Shown: positions 33,405-42,474, numbered from the stretch's first letter. The stretch: 64,000 nucleotides of DNA from Acetatifactor muris (GCA_023664365.1 JAMPFR010000006.1:23524-87523), one strand, 5' to 3'. A program made the numbers and translations. The notes: generated from the letters alone by a model not told the origin.

Positions 33405-35350
33405 CAGGTTGGATGCTCCTTGGAGCGTCCAACCGCACAGGTGGAAAGTTTTTCGCTCGCCGTCTTCCTGTCTGAACTGCTGCTGTAATATTGCGCCTGG
33501 GCGTTCCACAGCTCGTAATATTTTCCGCCTGTGTCCGCCAGAAGCTCCGCATGGGCGCCCGCCTGCACAATCCTGCCCCTGTCAAAAACGACTATCTTAT
33601 CGCAGAACCTGCAGGAGGACAGACGGTGGCTGATATAAATTGCAGTCTTATCTCCCACGATTTCATCAAATCTTTCATATATCTCCGCCTCCGCCACAGG
33701 GTCAAGAGCCGCCGTAGGCTCATCCAGGATAATAAAGGGCGCATCCTTATACAGCGCTCTGGCAAGGGCAACCTTCTGGGCTTCTCCGCCGGACAGGTTC
33801 ACTCCGGCCTGGTCAAAATCCTTATAAATCGGTGTTTCCAGCCCCTTTGGCATCTGCCCGTAACGCTCCCCGAAGCCGGCCTCCTTTAAAAGCCTCTCCG
33901 CCTTTGTCTCGTCCCAGACAGCGGCGGAGGCCACATTGTTGCCAAGGGGAAGGGACAGAAGGGTGTAATCCTGAAACACCACGGAGAACAGACTTAAATA
34001 CTGCCCATAGTCATATTTACGGATGTTAAAATCATTCATGTAAATTTCTCCCTCGGAGGGGTCATAGAGACGGCAGAGAAGCTTGATAAAGGTGGTTTTT
34101 CCGCTGCCGTTCTCTCCCACCACCGCAAGGCGCTCCCCCGCCTTCAGCTGCAGGCTGATATCCTTCAGGGCATAGCTTTCCTGCCCGGCGTATCGGAAGG
34201 ACACCTGATGAAACGCAATTTCAAACTGCCTGTCGCTCCGTTTTTCCACCGCCAGGCTTCCCTGATACATATCATTCGGAATGTCAAAATAATCCAGATA
34301 ATCCCGAAGAAAGGGCTCATTTGCGCGCACCTCGCCGAAAAACTGAAGCAGCTGGCCGATATTGGCCGTCAGCCAGCCCAGGCAGCCCACATACTTAATG
34401 ACGCTTCCCACCGGAAACACCCCCAGGGTACAATAAAAGCAGATAATAAGATAGGAACACAGTCTCAGCATCCCGTCCAAAAAAACAGCGGGCACATTGC
34501 GGAGAATCATTCCCTTAGACAGCTTTGAAAACAATTCATAATGCGTGCGGCTTGACCTGCCGTGTATCCCGGCAAGCAGCGTCTGCTGCCGGTAAATCCG
34601 GTTATCCATGCCATCCGCCGCATAGCCCTGGGCAAAACGGTTCTGCTCCAGCATTTCAAGTCCGATTTCCCTGTTCATCTCAGATGCTTTTCCGGCGTTC
34701 CAGGAAGTATACAGAATGCCCAGCGCCAGGCAGATAACCAACGCCGCAAACAGCAAAGCCATAGCCGGGCGGAAGGAAGCCGCTGCCGCTCTCAACGCCA
34801 TCTCTCCCAGAAATGCCAGAGAAAGCAGCACGCTCACAAGGGACTGGACAAATATTTTTATATTGTCCGTCATGCGTATTACCCCATAACCGTTAATCTG
34901 AGAACTTTCTGTGATTTTTCGCCGGTGCTGACGGACGTCCGGATTTTCCATCTTATCATAATCCAGCGACAGAGTCTTGCGGTTCAGCGCCGCCGCCTCA
35001 TTGTCCTTCAGTATCTTTTCCTGGGTTTCCGCCGTCCTTCTTAAGACTGCGCCTGCAGCCCGTACAAGGAAATTGCCGAAAAGCGTAACCGCCACAAGCA
35101 GATATATCCTTTGAGAACCTGCTTTCCCATACAGGGCGGACACAATTTCGGAAGACATCCACAGGTTGAAAAAGGGTGCAAGCTTTTCAAACAGAATTTC
35201 CAGAAAGCATACGGGAAAATACTTGGGGTTATTGGCGCTGTACAGCTTAAAGGCCCTCATTGTCACACCTTTTGCCATACCCTTTGCTGCGCTGCCCGCC
35301 TCTTTGCCTGCTTCAGCCTTTACCCCATTGTCTGCTCCGCCTTCAGTCAT
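33404..35350 (-). CDS. ABC exporter, fused membrane and ATPase domains (subunit 2)
   Basis: A 648-residue half transporter: six membrane helices (about 40-310), then an ATPase with Walker A GENGSGKTTF, signature LSGGEAQKVALARAL and Walker B FIILDEPTAALDP. It overlaps the upstream paralogous half transporter by 8 bases, so the two form a heterodimeric exporter; cargo may be a peptide, lipid or drug. The last residues (about 625-648) are encoded by an intergenic-type hairpin (33407-33434), suggesting the gene end was altered by a repeat. Confidence 0.9.
   Translation of the reverse strand: MTEGGADNGVKAEAGKEAGSAAKGMAKGVTMRAFKLYSANNPKYFPVCFLEILFEKLAPFFNLWMSSEIVSALYGKAGSQRIYLLVAVTLFGNFLVRAAGAVLRRTAETQEKILKDNEAAALNRKTLSLDYDKMENPDVRQHRRKITESSQINGYGVIRMTDNIKIFVQSLVSVLLSLAFLGEMALRAAAASFRPAMALLFAALVICLALGILYTSWNAGKASEMNREIGLEMLEQNRFAQGYAADGMDNRIYRQQTLLAGIHGRSSRTHYELFSKLSKGMILRNVPAVFLDGMLRLCSYLIICFYCTLGVFPVGSVIKYVGCLGWLTANIGQLLQFFGEVRANEPFLRDYLDYFDIPNDMYQGSLAVEKRSDRQFEIAFHQVSFRYAGQESYALKDISLQLKAGERLAVVGENGSGKTTFIKLLCRLYDPSEGEIYMNDFNIRKYDYGQYLSLFSVVFQDYTLLSLPLGNNVASAAVWDETKAERLLKEAGFGERYGQMPKGLETPIYKDFDQAGVNLSGGEAQKVALARALYKDAPFIILDEPTAALDPVAEAEIYERFDEIVGDKTAIYISHRLSSCRFCDKIVVFDRGRIVQAGAHAELLADTGGKYYELWNAQAQYYSSSSDRKTASEKLSTCAVGRSKEHPT
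33407..33434. repeat. 13-base-arm hairpin at the exporter gene end
   Basis: GGTTGGATGCTCC-TT-GGAGCGTCCAACC: arms 33407-33419 and 33422-33434, one G-T pair. It encodes the final residues of the exporter and precedes the stop at 33404-33406. It could terminate the exporter operon, though no T-run is present. Confidence 0.75.
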
Positions 35351-37160
35351 CGGATCTTACCTCCTCTTCCTCATAATATCTGCTCTGCACACCAAACAGT
35401 TCGGCGTATCTGCCCTTTTGTTCCATCAGCTCCTCGTGGGTTCCGCTTTCCCGGATGACGCCCTCCTCCAGAAGCACGATCCTGTCGCAGAAACGGGTGG
35501 AGGCAAAACGGTGGGAAATGTAAATCGACGTCTTCCCGACCGTCAGGGCACGGTATTCCATGTACAGCCGGTTTTCCGCTATGGGGTCCAGGGCCGCCGT
35601 AGGTTCGTCCAGAATCAGGATCGCCCCATCCTTATATATAGCCCGGGCCAGCACCAGCTTCTGCATCTCCCCGCCTGAAAGGTCAACACTGTCGTCATAA
35701 ATACCCTTTTTCAGATGCGTGTCCATGCCCTTTGGCAGACTTTCTATTTTCTCCCAGATACCAGCCTTCCGCATGGCTGTCTCCGCGTCTTTTCTTGCGC
35801 CGGGCCGCTCAAGGTCAAAGCCGGCCACAAACTCAAACATCGTAAAGGCAATGGGGTGAATCGACTGGAACACGGCGGAAATCATGGAGTAATATTCCTC
35901 TATGTTGTATGCCCCGATAGGTTTGCCGCCCACCAGAATTTCTCCCCGGGACGGCGTATATAATCCGCAGACAAGCTTTACCAGAGTAGTTTTACCGGCT
36001 CCGTTCAGCCCCACCAGAGCCAGGCTTTCTCCCGGTTCCAGGGTCAGGGTGACGCCTTTCAGGGTATAGTCCTCCGCCCCGTCGTATTTATACCACACGT
36101 CCCGCAGTTCGATCTTTACGGGCGCGGCAGGAAGGCTGCTGCCCGCCTCATGGTTCATCCTGCAGGGATAATCGAAAAAGTCACGGTAATAAGCAATTTT
36201 TTCCGCCCGGCCGCTGAGCTTTGCCACATCTCCGATGATCCCCTGTATAAATCCGGCCGCGCTTCCGGCAATCCCGAAGTAGAAGACAAACTCACCCACG
36301 GTCAGTCCGCCTCCCAGCAGAAGTCCAACCAGTACAAGGTATGCCGTACCGTTCTGCAGAAGGGTCAGCATCCCCGCCAGAAGCGACGCCCAGAGTCCCC
36401 GCAGGCTGCACTTCTTATTCCAGACCAGCAGATATGCCTGATAGTCCCGCATCATCTTCTCAATCCAGTCTTCCAGCCCGTAGAGCTTAATATCCTTGGC
36501 CGCCTGAAAATTATCGGAAAGCCCTGCCAGATAACTCCGCTTCCGCTCCTCCTTCTCCCACTTTTTCTTATTTTTCTCATAATAAACCGGTTGCCATCTG
36601 GTGGTAAACCAGGACAGCAGGGAGGAAGCCGCCGTCACCGCCAGGATAACCGGGTTCAATACCATAAGCAGGGAAGCGTATACCCCCATTCCCAGAAGAT
36701 GCTTCAGAGTCTCCTGCAAGTCCTTCCGCACAAACTCCAGGGCGCAGTCTCCCATCTCCGAATCCCTGATTGCATAGCCTGCAATTTCCTTATAGTCCTG
36801 CCGCTCCGTATTTTCATAGTCCGTCCGGTAATTAAACTCCGTTCCTATCTCCTCCTGACAGACCAATGTGGGATAATAGGTCCGGGCAAAACACCGCATA
36901 TCCAGAAAATACCGCAGCATCTCCAGCGCCGCCGCCAGAAGCAGAAACAGTGCCGTCAGCACCGCTAATTCCTCAAATGTTTTTCCTGCACCGATCCGGT
37001 CAATGAGAACCCTGGAGAAGAAGGAGTCCGCCAGCGGACCGGCCACCGCCACAGGAACTGCCGCAAGCGTAAGGAACACCAGCCCCCTGTCCAGCCTCCA
37101 CAGCCTTCCCGCAGCCCAGGCCAGACTGCTCATTTTGGAGTATTTTTCTTTCTTCTGCAT
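35343..37160 (-). CDS. ABC exporter, fused membrane and ATPase domains (subunit 1)
   Basis: A 605-residue half transporter: six membrane helices (from about residue 20 to 300) and an ATPase with Walker A GLNGAGKTTL, signature LSGGEMQKLVLARAI and Walker B ILILDEPTAALDP. Both ATP sites of the pair look complete, unlike many heterodimeric exporters with one degenerate site. The ATG at 37160 gives the membrane domain its usual N terminus, although upstream in-frame starts exist to 37217. No toxin, lantibiotic or regulator gene is adjacent to name the cargo. Confidence 0.88.
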   Translation of the reverse strand: MQKKEKYSKMSSLAWAAGRLWRLDRGLVFLTLAAVPVAVAGPLADSFFSRVLIDRIGAGKTFEELAVLTALFLLLAAALEMLRYFLDMRCFARTYYPTLVCQEEIGTEFNYRTDYENTERQDYKEIAGYAIRDSEMGDCALEFVRKDLQETLKHLLGMGVYASLLMVLNPVILAVTAASSLLSWFTTRWQPVYYEKNKKKWEKEERKRSYLAGLSDNFQAAKDIKLYGLEDWIEKMMRDYQAYLLVWNKKCSLRGLWASLLAGMLTLLQNGTAYLVLVGLLLGGGLTVGEFVFYFGIAGSAAGFIQGIIGDVAKLSGRAEKIAYYRDFFDYPCRMNHEAGSSLPAAPVKIELRDVWYKYDGAEDYTLKGVTLTLEPGESLALVGLNGAGKTTLVKLVCGLYTPSRGEILVGGKPIGAYNIEEYYSMISAVFQSIHPIAFTMFEFVAGFDLERPGARKDAETAMRKAGIWEKIESLPKGMDTHLKKGIYDDSVDLSGGEMQKLVLARAIYKDGAILILDEPTAALDPIAENRLYMEYRALTVGKTSIYISHRFASTRFCDRIVLLEEGVIRESGTHEELMEQKGRYAELFGVQSRYYEEEEVRSDD

Positions 37161-37324
37161 CTCAGACGCCCTGCCTTTCCCGTTTTCGGATAAGGCTATT
37201 GTAGCACAGGAAATCAAAAAAGGAGAAGTCTGTTGCGAAATGCCGGAAATTTGATGTGAAGTGCCTCATATATCACCTATAAATGGTCATTAATTTCTGC
37301 TATGTCTATTTTGTATCAAATATA

Positions 37325-37353
37325 TTGCATTTTTAAATTCTATATGATACACT
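37325..37353 (+). promoter_or_regulatory. Candidate promoter of the small holin-like toxin
   Basis: TTGCAT (37325-37330), 17-base spacer, TGA-TACACT extended -10 (37348-37353). Predicted start near 37360, leader about 77 bases. Confidence 0.55.
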
Positions 37354-37436
37354 ATTTATATAATTGAAAAGAAGGCTGGATGTGATTTTCCGATTGTTTG
37401 ATGTCCTCTAGTTTTATAATGGGAGGATGATGCCCT

Positions 37437-37523
37437 ATGAACACATTAGAAGTCCTTACTCTTTTGTTAGTAATTTTTGCGGCTCTGTCATACATAGACA
37501 ATCATAAAGACAAAAAGAAATAG
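37437..37523 (+). CDS. Putative holin-like type I toxin, 28 residues
   Basis: A very small protein of 28 residues. The start is MNTLEVLTLLLVIFAALSYI, then the polar tail DNHKDKKK. This is the layout of the putative holin-like toxin (Hol-Tox, TxpA-like) family of Firmicutes: an M-x-T-x-E-x-L-x-L start, one membrane helix, then a Lys-rich tail. A ribosome site GGGAGG lies 10 bases upstream. Just downstream are a bidirectional hairpin terminator and an opposing promoter, as in type I toxin-antitoxin loci. Expression would depolarise or disrupt the membrane; this has not been shown here. Confidence 0.68.
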   Translation: MNTLEVLTLLLVIFAALSYIDNHKDKKK

Positions 37524-37616
37524 CATCCTATAACCCTCACAAAGTTTAGATGCTATCTCTTTTTGCAATATAAATTTTACTGAGGACGAATCGGAGTCAT
37601 ATCCGATTGCCTTTCT
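37508..37616 (-). ncRNA. Candidate antisense RNA antitoxin
   Basis: A predicted transcript from the minus promoter TTGATT-17-TATAAT (37623-37651). It would begin near 37616 with a 5' hairpin (AATCGGA/TCCGATT, 37589-37608), cross the region 3' of the toxin, and end at the hairpin 37520-37556 with its minus-strand T-run (TTCTTTTTG). It would overlap the 3' part of the toxin transcript, the arrangement of txpA/ratA. The RNA itself is not observed. Confidence 0.5.
37520..37565. terminator. Bidirectional terminator between toxin and antisense RNA
   Basis: Stem ATAGCATC/GATGCTAT (37520-37527 and 37549-37556), with TCTCTTTTTG on the plus side and, read on minus, TTTCTTTTTG. It includes the toxin stop codon. 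Confidence 0.7.
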
Positions 37617-37622
37617 GATTAG

Positions 37623-37651
37623 ATTATACATCAGGGTGGTTGAGAAATCAA
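37623..37651 (-). promoter_or_regulatory. Promoter of the candidate antisense RNA
   Basis: Minus strand TTGATT (37646-37651), 17-base spacer, perfect TATAAT (37623-37628). The region also forms a hairpin GGGTGGTTGA-gaaa-TCAACCACCC (37634-37657) with a plus-strand T-run, so it may also end plus-strand readthrough. Confidence 0.65.
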
Positions 37652-37664
37652 CCACCCTTTTGTA

Positions 37665-38339
37665 TCATTTTTCATAATTTGATGACAGTTCAGCCGCCTG
37701 GGGCAGCAAAACCTCCGTGGAAAAGGCTTCATCCTCGGAAGCTCTTGTCACATACCCGCCGTATTTTTTTACAATGGCATCCACCCTGGAAAGCCCCAGC
37801 CCGTGTCCGCTTCCTTTGGTGGTCTTAAGTGCCGTCTTTTTCCCGCCGCCTGCCGTATTTGTCAGGACAAGGTACAGATAATTCCCTTTCATTTCCATAT
37901 ACAGACGTATCAGCCGTTTCTCCGGCGGAAGCTCCATGCAGGCTTCCATGGCATTGTCCATCAGATTGCCGATAACAATGCACAGATCCAGTTCGGACAT
38001 GGACAGCGCCACGGGAATATTTGTTTCGGTTTTCACCGTTATCTCCCGCTCTGCGGCAAGGGAAAGCTTGCTGTTTAAGATGGCGTCCGCCATGCGGTTG
38101 CCTGTCTTGATAACCGTCTCCACATTCGTCAGATCATCATCCAGCATGTCCAGATAACCGGCAATAGACGCCAAATCCCCGTTTGCAGCATGTACCTTCA
38201 TTGTCTGGATGTGATGCCTGTAATCGTGCCGCCAGCCCCGCATCTTTGTATACATATTTTCCACTTCCGCATAGTACCTCTGAAGTATTTCGCTTTCAAA
38301 AGAAGCCACTCTTTTTTTAATCAGTCTGTCAAAAAGCAT
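37665..38339 (-). CDS. Soluble GHKL-family histidine kinase
   Basis: A 224-residue protein with a helical dimerisation segment holding the phosphoacceptor-like RHDYRHH motif (about 37-43) and a GHKL ATPase domain (N box GNLMDNAMEAC, G box GSGHGLGL). It has no membrane helix or sensor domain, shorter than the AgrC/LytS-like relatives of about 430 residues. It lies 10 bases after the LytTR regulator gene in the same operon as an ABC transporter. It may therefore take its signal from that transporter, as BceS-type kinases do (inference). Confidence 0.85.
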   Translation of the reverse strand: MLFDRLIKKRVASFESEILQRYYAEVENMYTKMRGWRHDYRHHIQTMKVHAANGDLASIAGYLDMLDDDLTNVETVIKTGNRMADAILNSKLSLAAEREITVKTETNIPVALSMSELDLCIVIGNLMDNAMEACMELPPEKRLIRLYMEMKGNYLYLVLTNTAGGGKKTALKTTKGSGHGLGLSRVDAIVKKYGGYVTRASEDEAFSTEVLLPQAAELSSNYEK

Positions 38340-38349
38340 TTCCCACTCC

Positions 38350-39051
38350 CTACAGATATTTTACCAGCGCGGCATGCACCCTGTCGTACATTCCCCTGCT
38401 GATAGGAATACGGTCGCCGTTGGACATGGTAATCTCCGTTCTTGTAATTTTTATAATATCCTTCAGTCCCACCACATAAGAGCGGTGTACCTTAAAAAAG
38501 GTTTCATCCAGCTGCTCCGCGAATTTGGCGAGGGAACACCGTGTCTGATACTTTCCGCAGGGAGTGTGAACCGCCACATACACGTTTTCCGCCTCCACAT
38601 ACAGAATATCGTTCAGGGGAATCTTTACCTCCGCCTCCGATGTGGAAACCAGCACGGAACGCTGGTGGCTGCTTAAGTTGTTAACCGCCTTGTCCAGCAC
38701 GGGAAAAAGCTTTTCCTCCCCCACCGGCTTAATCAGATAGTGCAGAGCCGACACATCAAAGCCATCGCTGAAATACTCATAAAAACCGGTAATAAAGATA
38801 ATCTGCACCGCCTTGTTGTCCCTGCGCACTTCCTTTGCCAGAGACGTCCCGTTCATGCCGGGCATCTCCACATCCAGAAGCAGAATGTCAAAATCTTTTT
38901 TCTCCCCGTATTCAAAGAGAAAGGCTTCCGCCGTGGGATACTGCCTTACCTCAGCCAGACAGTGGTTTTTTCCCGCCCAGTTCCCCACGATTTCCGTCAG
39001 ATACTCTCTCTGATTTGCGTCATCATCACAAATTGCAACAATGTATTTCAT
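38350..39051 (-). CDS. LytTR-family response regulator
   Basis: A 233-residue response regulator. The receiver domain has the phosphorylation Asp60 in DILLLDVEMPG and the acidic cluster CDDD; the C-terminal half is a LytTR DNA-binding domain (RSYVVGLKDI, TEITMSNGDRIPIS). It overlaps the upstream ABC permease gene by 4 bases and is followed at 10 bases by the GHKL kinase, so the pair probably controls the transporter operon. Confidence 0.93.
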   Translation of the reverse strand: MKYIVAICDDDANQREYLTEIVGNWAGKNHCLAEVRQYPTAEAFLFEYGEKKDFDILLLDVEMPGMNGTSLAKEVRRDNKAVQIIFITGFYEYFSDGFDVSALHYLIKPVGEEKLFPVLDKAVNNLSSHQRSVLVSTSEAEVKIPLNDILYVEAENVYVAVHTPCGKYQTRCSLAKFAEQLDETFFKVHRSYVVGLKDIIKITRTEITMSNGDRIPISRGMYDRVHAALVKYL

Positions 39052-40619
39052 GCCGTCTCCATCTTATAAAAGTTCAGCGCGGCAATTACCATGAACGCTG
39101 CAGTAAGCAGAAGCAGAAAAATATCCATGATGCCGTAGGCCAATGTCACGCCGCCTGTCATGGCCCCCAGCACCGCTCCCAGCACCGCCGCCATGATGAC
39201 AAAGCACTGGATGAACATCTGAAACAGCTGTTTTCCCACGACTCCCAGGGTTCCTCCTACCGCTATCTCCGCCACTGCCAGGGCATACAGCTTGTTGGAG
39301 GCAAACACTGCGCAGGCAATCACACAGAGCGCTGCCGCCTGGGGGGACATTCCCATAACCACCGCTCCCGGCGCCGTAATCAGCAGTCCGTTTATCAGAT
39401 TTTGAATCAGTTGAATCCCTGTAGCGTTCAACAGCTTTGCAAAGGCGGAATCCGGTATCAGATAGGTATAGGGCGATTTCAGCTCCTTGGCCCACTTCCC
39501 GTTCAGCGTGGTAAAAATAAAGGTAATATAGGCGGATACCATGGGAATGATATAGGGCTCCATACCGCCGAAGTCACCTTCCCTGACGTACAGCCAGGCA
39601 ATTCCGATTCCCGCCGCCAGCGAAATCAGGGTGCTGAAATTAAAGATAAAGAATTTCCCTTTCTTATATTCCAGCAGCTGTCTGTAAAAGAGCGCTCTGG
39701 CGCCTGTTCCCCTGTAACGGACACTGGCCCGGCCAAACTTCTGTTTCCTGCCGATACGCATTTTAGCGCCGCCCTGCCTCTGGTTCTCCAGCACCTCCTC
39801 ATAGTCCTCCGCAAATTTCGCGGCGTCCTCATAAAAAGCCCCCGTACATTTCATGCGAACCGCCCCGAACACCGCCGCTGCCAGCAGACAGAGGTAGAGA
39901 ACGCTTCCGGTAATGCTCATGGCGGAAACCTCGCCAAACAGCAGGTGAATCACCGAAATATACCAGCCTGCCACAGGCACCAGCTTCACCGCGTCACTCT
40001 TCAGAAAAGCAGCCAGTGTGGAAGCATGCAGTCCCCGGGTCATATAATAATAAACCCCTATAAGCACCAACACTCCTATAAGCCCATAGGCTGCCCTGAC
40101 AATCCACTTCCGCTGTGTTTCCCCCAGGCGCTCGGAGCCGTAAAGCATAAGCATGATGCAGCCCTCCGCTACATTCTCCACCACCAGGGAAAATAAAACA
40201 TACACCGCAAGCCGCCAGACCGCCACCCGGAAAATAATGACGCCGCAGGCCACTGCAAACAGATTGAGAAGCACCTGCATAAACAGGGTTCTGATATAGG
40301 CATAAATCAATACCCGCTTTGGACTCACCGGCGAAGGGAACAGAAAATGTGCATCACTGTTCCTGTACACCAGTCCCTTGCGCTTTGCGTAGGCCGCCAG
40401 ATTGGCCGGTACGATCCAGATCGCCAGAGCTGTCAGCACCAGCACCATCCCGTCAGGAGAAGCAAGCCTGTACTCCTCCGCCATCACTCTCAGGGAAACA
40501 GGTACCACAGTCAGATAAAACAATATAAACACAATATAGACATAAGTAACCGGCTTGTGCAGGGCCTTTTTGACCCGATTCGCCAGCGTGCGCCGATAAA
40601 GATATCCCACTGCTCCCAT
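39048..40619 (-). CDS. ABC transporter permease (ABC-2 or EcsB type)
   Basis: A 523-residue membrane protein with about ten hydrophobic helices and a positively charged cytoplasmic loop in the middle (KMRIGRKQKFG). There is no recognisable catalytic motif. It is the membrane partner of the ATPase encoded 3 bases upstream. Function could be export, stress or resistance; the sequence alone does not decide. Confidence 0.8.
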   Translation of the reverse strand: MGAVGYLYRRTLANRVKKALHKPVTYVYIVFILFYLTVVPVSLRVMAEEYRLASPDGMVLVLTALAIWIVPANLAAYAKRKGLVYRNSDAHFLFPSPVSPKRVLIYAYIRTLFMQVLLNLFAVACGVIIFRVAVWRLAVYVLFSLVVENVAEGCIMLMLYGSERLGETQRKWIVRAAYGLIGVLVLIGVYYYMTRGLHASTLAAFLKSDAVKLVPVAGWYISVIHLLFGEVSAMSITGSVLYLCLLAAAVFGAVRMKCTGAFYEDAAKFAEDYEEVLENQRQGGAKMRIGRKQKFGRASVRYRGTGARALFYRQLLEYKKGKFFIFNFSTLISLAAGIGIAWLYVREGDFGGMEPYIIPMVSAYITFIFTTLNGKWAKELKSPYTYLIPDSAFAKLLNATGIQLIQNLINGLLITAPGAVVMGMSPQAAALCVIACAVFASNKLYALAVAEIAVGGTLGVVGKQLFQMFIQCFVIMAAVLGAVLGAMTGGVTLAYGIMDIFLLLLTAAFMVIAALNFYKMETA

Positions 40620-40622
40620 ATG

Positions 40623-41375
40623 CTACCTCCCGTTCTCCGTACCGGCCTCATCCCTTGAATCCTCCCGATGCTCCGCAGCCTTCTCCGCCTGGCCGGTAAC
40701 CGCGAAGAACAGCTCCTCCAGATCCTCGTTGGCAAGCTCTTCCTTCACATAGGTACCTAAGATATGCCCCTTATCCATCACAAAGGTCACGTCCCACAGC
40801 TCCTTCACCATTTCCAGCATATGGGTGCTGATAAGAACGGTACAGCCGCTGTCCCGCAGCTCCAGAATCACCGCCTTCAGCTCCTTGATTGCCGCCGGGT
40901 CAAGCCCCACCATGGGCTCGTCCAGCAGAATCACTTTGGGATTGATAATCAGGGCGCAGCAGATGCTGACCTTCTGCATCATTCCTTTAGACAGTTCGTT
41001 CCCCAGCTTGTCCTGTTTATCCTCCAGTTCAAACTTTTCAAGCAGCTGCCTGATTTCCTCCTCAGACGCCTCCGCCCCGTAAGCCCTGATAATAAACTCC
41101 AGGTGCTCCCGCACAGTCAGCGCCTCATACATATTGGGAATCTCCGGCACATAGGCAAAATGTTTTTTCGCTTCCGTCTCCCTAGAATCTATCCCCTGGA
41201 TACGGATGCTTCCCTTATATCTCAGAAGTCCCGCAATACTCTTGATAACCGTTGATTTTCCCGCGCCGTTCGGCCCCAGCAGAATCCCCACACGCCCGTC
41301 GGGCACTGTAAAGCCCACATCATCCACCGCCAATGTCTTTCCGTACTTCTTTGATAAACCTGCAACCTCTAACAT
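40623..41375 (-). CDS. ABC transporter ATPase
   Basis: A 250-residue ATPase with Walker A GPNGAGKS, signature LSKGMMQKVSI, Walker B VILLDEPMVGLD and H-loop ISTHMLEM. It heads the four-gene run ATPase-permease-LytTR regulator-GHKL kinase. The last 25 residues are charged and probably disordered. The partner permease is directly downstream. Confidence 0.9.
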   Translation of the reverse strand: MLEVAGLSKKYGKTLAVDDVGFTVPDGRVGILLGPNGAGKSTVIKSIAGLLRYKGSIRIQGIDSRETEAKKHFAYVPEIPNMYEALTVREHLEFIIRAYGAEASEEEIRQLLEKFELEDKQDKLGNELSKGMMQKVSICCALIINPKVILLDEPMVGLDPAAIKELKAVILELRDSGCTVLISTHMLEMVKELWDVTFVMDKGHILGTYVKEELANEDLEELFFAVTGQAEKAAEHREDSRDEAGTENGR

Positions 41376-41433
41376 AACCTCTCCTCACCTTCCGTGTATA
41401 TTCGGACATACCGTCCGCAGCCTGCCTGTGTCT

Positions 41434-42474
41434 TCAGATCACCGGTATCCGCCCTATGCCCATGGCATGACAGATAAGCCAGATAATCAGCAGATGGGCA
41501 GGATAAAAAATGTAAAAGAAATATTTCATTTTCAGCCCCCTCTCACCGTTGTAACGGATAATGGGAAGCAGGGCCAGAAACGCCGGTATTTCACTTGCAT
41601 TCAGCTTTATAAGGCTCATAAGGACCAGCGCCCCGCAGCCGCCTGCCATGGAGCGCAGCCGGTTGCTCCGCAGGGCATACATGACGGCAATTGTCAACAC
41701 ACCCATTCCGCCGTAATCCGTCCGCAGCAAATCTGCCAGCGCCATAGTCACGGCCAGCACCCCCAGGTCGCCGAACAGCCTCCATGTCCCGTCAAATCCC
41801 CTTTTGCGCAGACAAACCTGCCAGACCACGCAGGTCACGCCCAAAAGAAGCAGATACATGCCCCCAAGCAGCAGCCATTCCGATACGGCGATACCGAACA
41901 GATTTCTGAAGAAATTCCGAAGCAGCATGGCCGCGTAAAAGGGAATCAGCAGCATACCTCCCAGCATCAGCAGCGTCTGCAGCCACTTTGCCGGCCGGTG
42001 CTTTTTTATTATATCAAAAATCCACAGGGTTAAAATGCCAATCAGCAGCGTGAAATACACATTCTGGTATCCTGAATACCACACCCGCCCCGCCAGCGCC
42101 AGATCGAAGGGTACCTCCGAAATCAAGGCAAATAATCCCAGCCTGAAAGCATACTTTTTTACATTTCGGGTCTTCTGAAAGCCTTCCACCAGAAGAAAAC
42201 AAAAAACGGGAAAGCCCAGCCGCCCTATCGTCCGCATGAGCTGCATACCGTAAAACAACAGCCAGTTCTTCTGCATCCACGTTTGATAGCTCTGCACATC
42301 CCAGACCGCCCCGTAATACCCTCTCACTAATATCAGCCTGGTCAGAAGAGCCGCCGCCACATGGTCGATCAGCATGGCAGCCACCGCAATGATCTTGACG
42401 GTACTTCCCGGGATTCCTTTCCCCTTCTGCACAGGCGGTTCACAGCCGGCGGCTTTTGCCTGCATGTTATCCAT
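41434..42474 (-). CDS. TraX-family membrane acyltransferase-like protein
   Basis: A 346-residue protein with about nine hydrophobic helices. The opening KIIAVAAMLIDHVAAALL is characteristic of the TraX family, with the DH motif retained in the first helix, and MQLMRTIGRLGFPVFCFLLVEGF follows. TraX acetylates F-pilin in E. coli; chromosomal copies in Firmicutes have unknown substrates. Start at the ATG after GGAGG. Confidence 0.85.
   Translation of the reverse strand: MDNMQAKAAGCEPPVQKGKGIPGSTVKIIAVAAMLIDHVAAALLTRLILVRGYYGAVWDVQSYQTWMQKNWLLFYGMQLMRTIGRLGFPVFCFLLVEGFQKTRNVKKYAFRLGLFALISEVPFDLALAGRVWYSGYQNVYFTLLIGILTLWIFDIIKKHRPAKWLQTLLMLGGMLLIPFYAAMLLRNFFRNLFGIAVSEWLLLGGMYLLLLGVTCVVWQVCLRKRGFDGTWRLFGDLGVLAVTMALADLLRTDYGGMGVLTIAVMYALRSNRLRSMAGGCGALVLMSLIKLNASEIPAFLALLPIIRYNGERGLKMKYFFYIFYPAHLLIIWLICHAMGIGRIPVI

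Noticed and set aside
37428-37508. Alternative 26-codon frame starting at ATG 37428
   Set aside because: Its composition is polar and has no membrane helix; the frame at 37437 fits the holin-like toxin pattern.
38835-40196. 453-codon plus-strand ORF
   Set aside because: Shadow opposite the LytTR and permease genes; His/Gln/Arg-rich composition typical of antisense frames.
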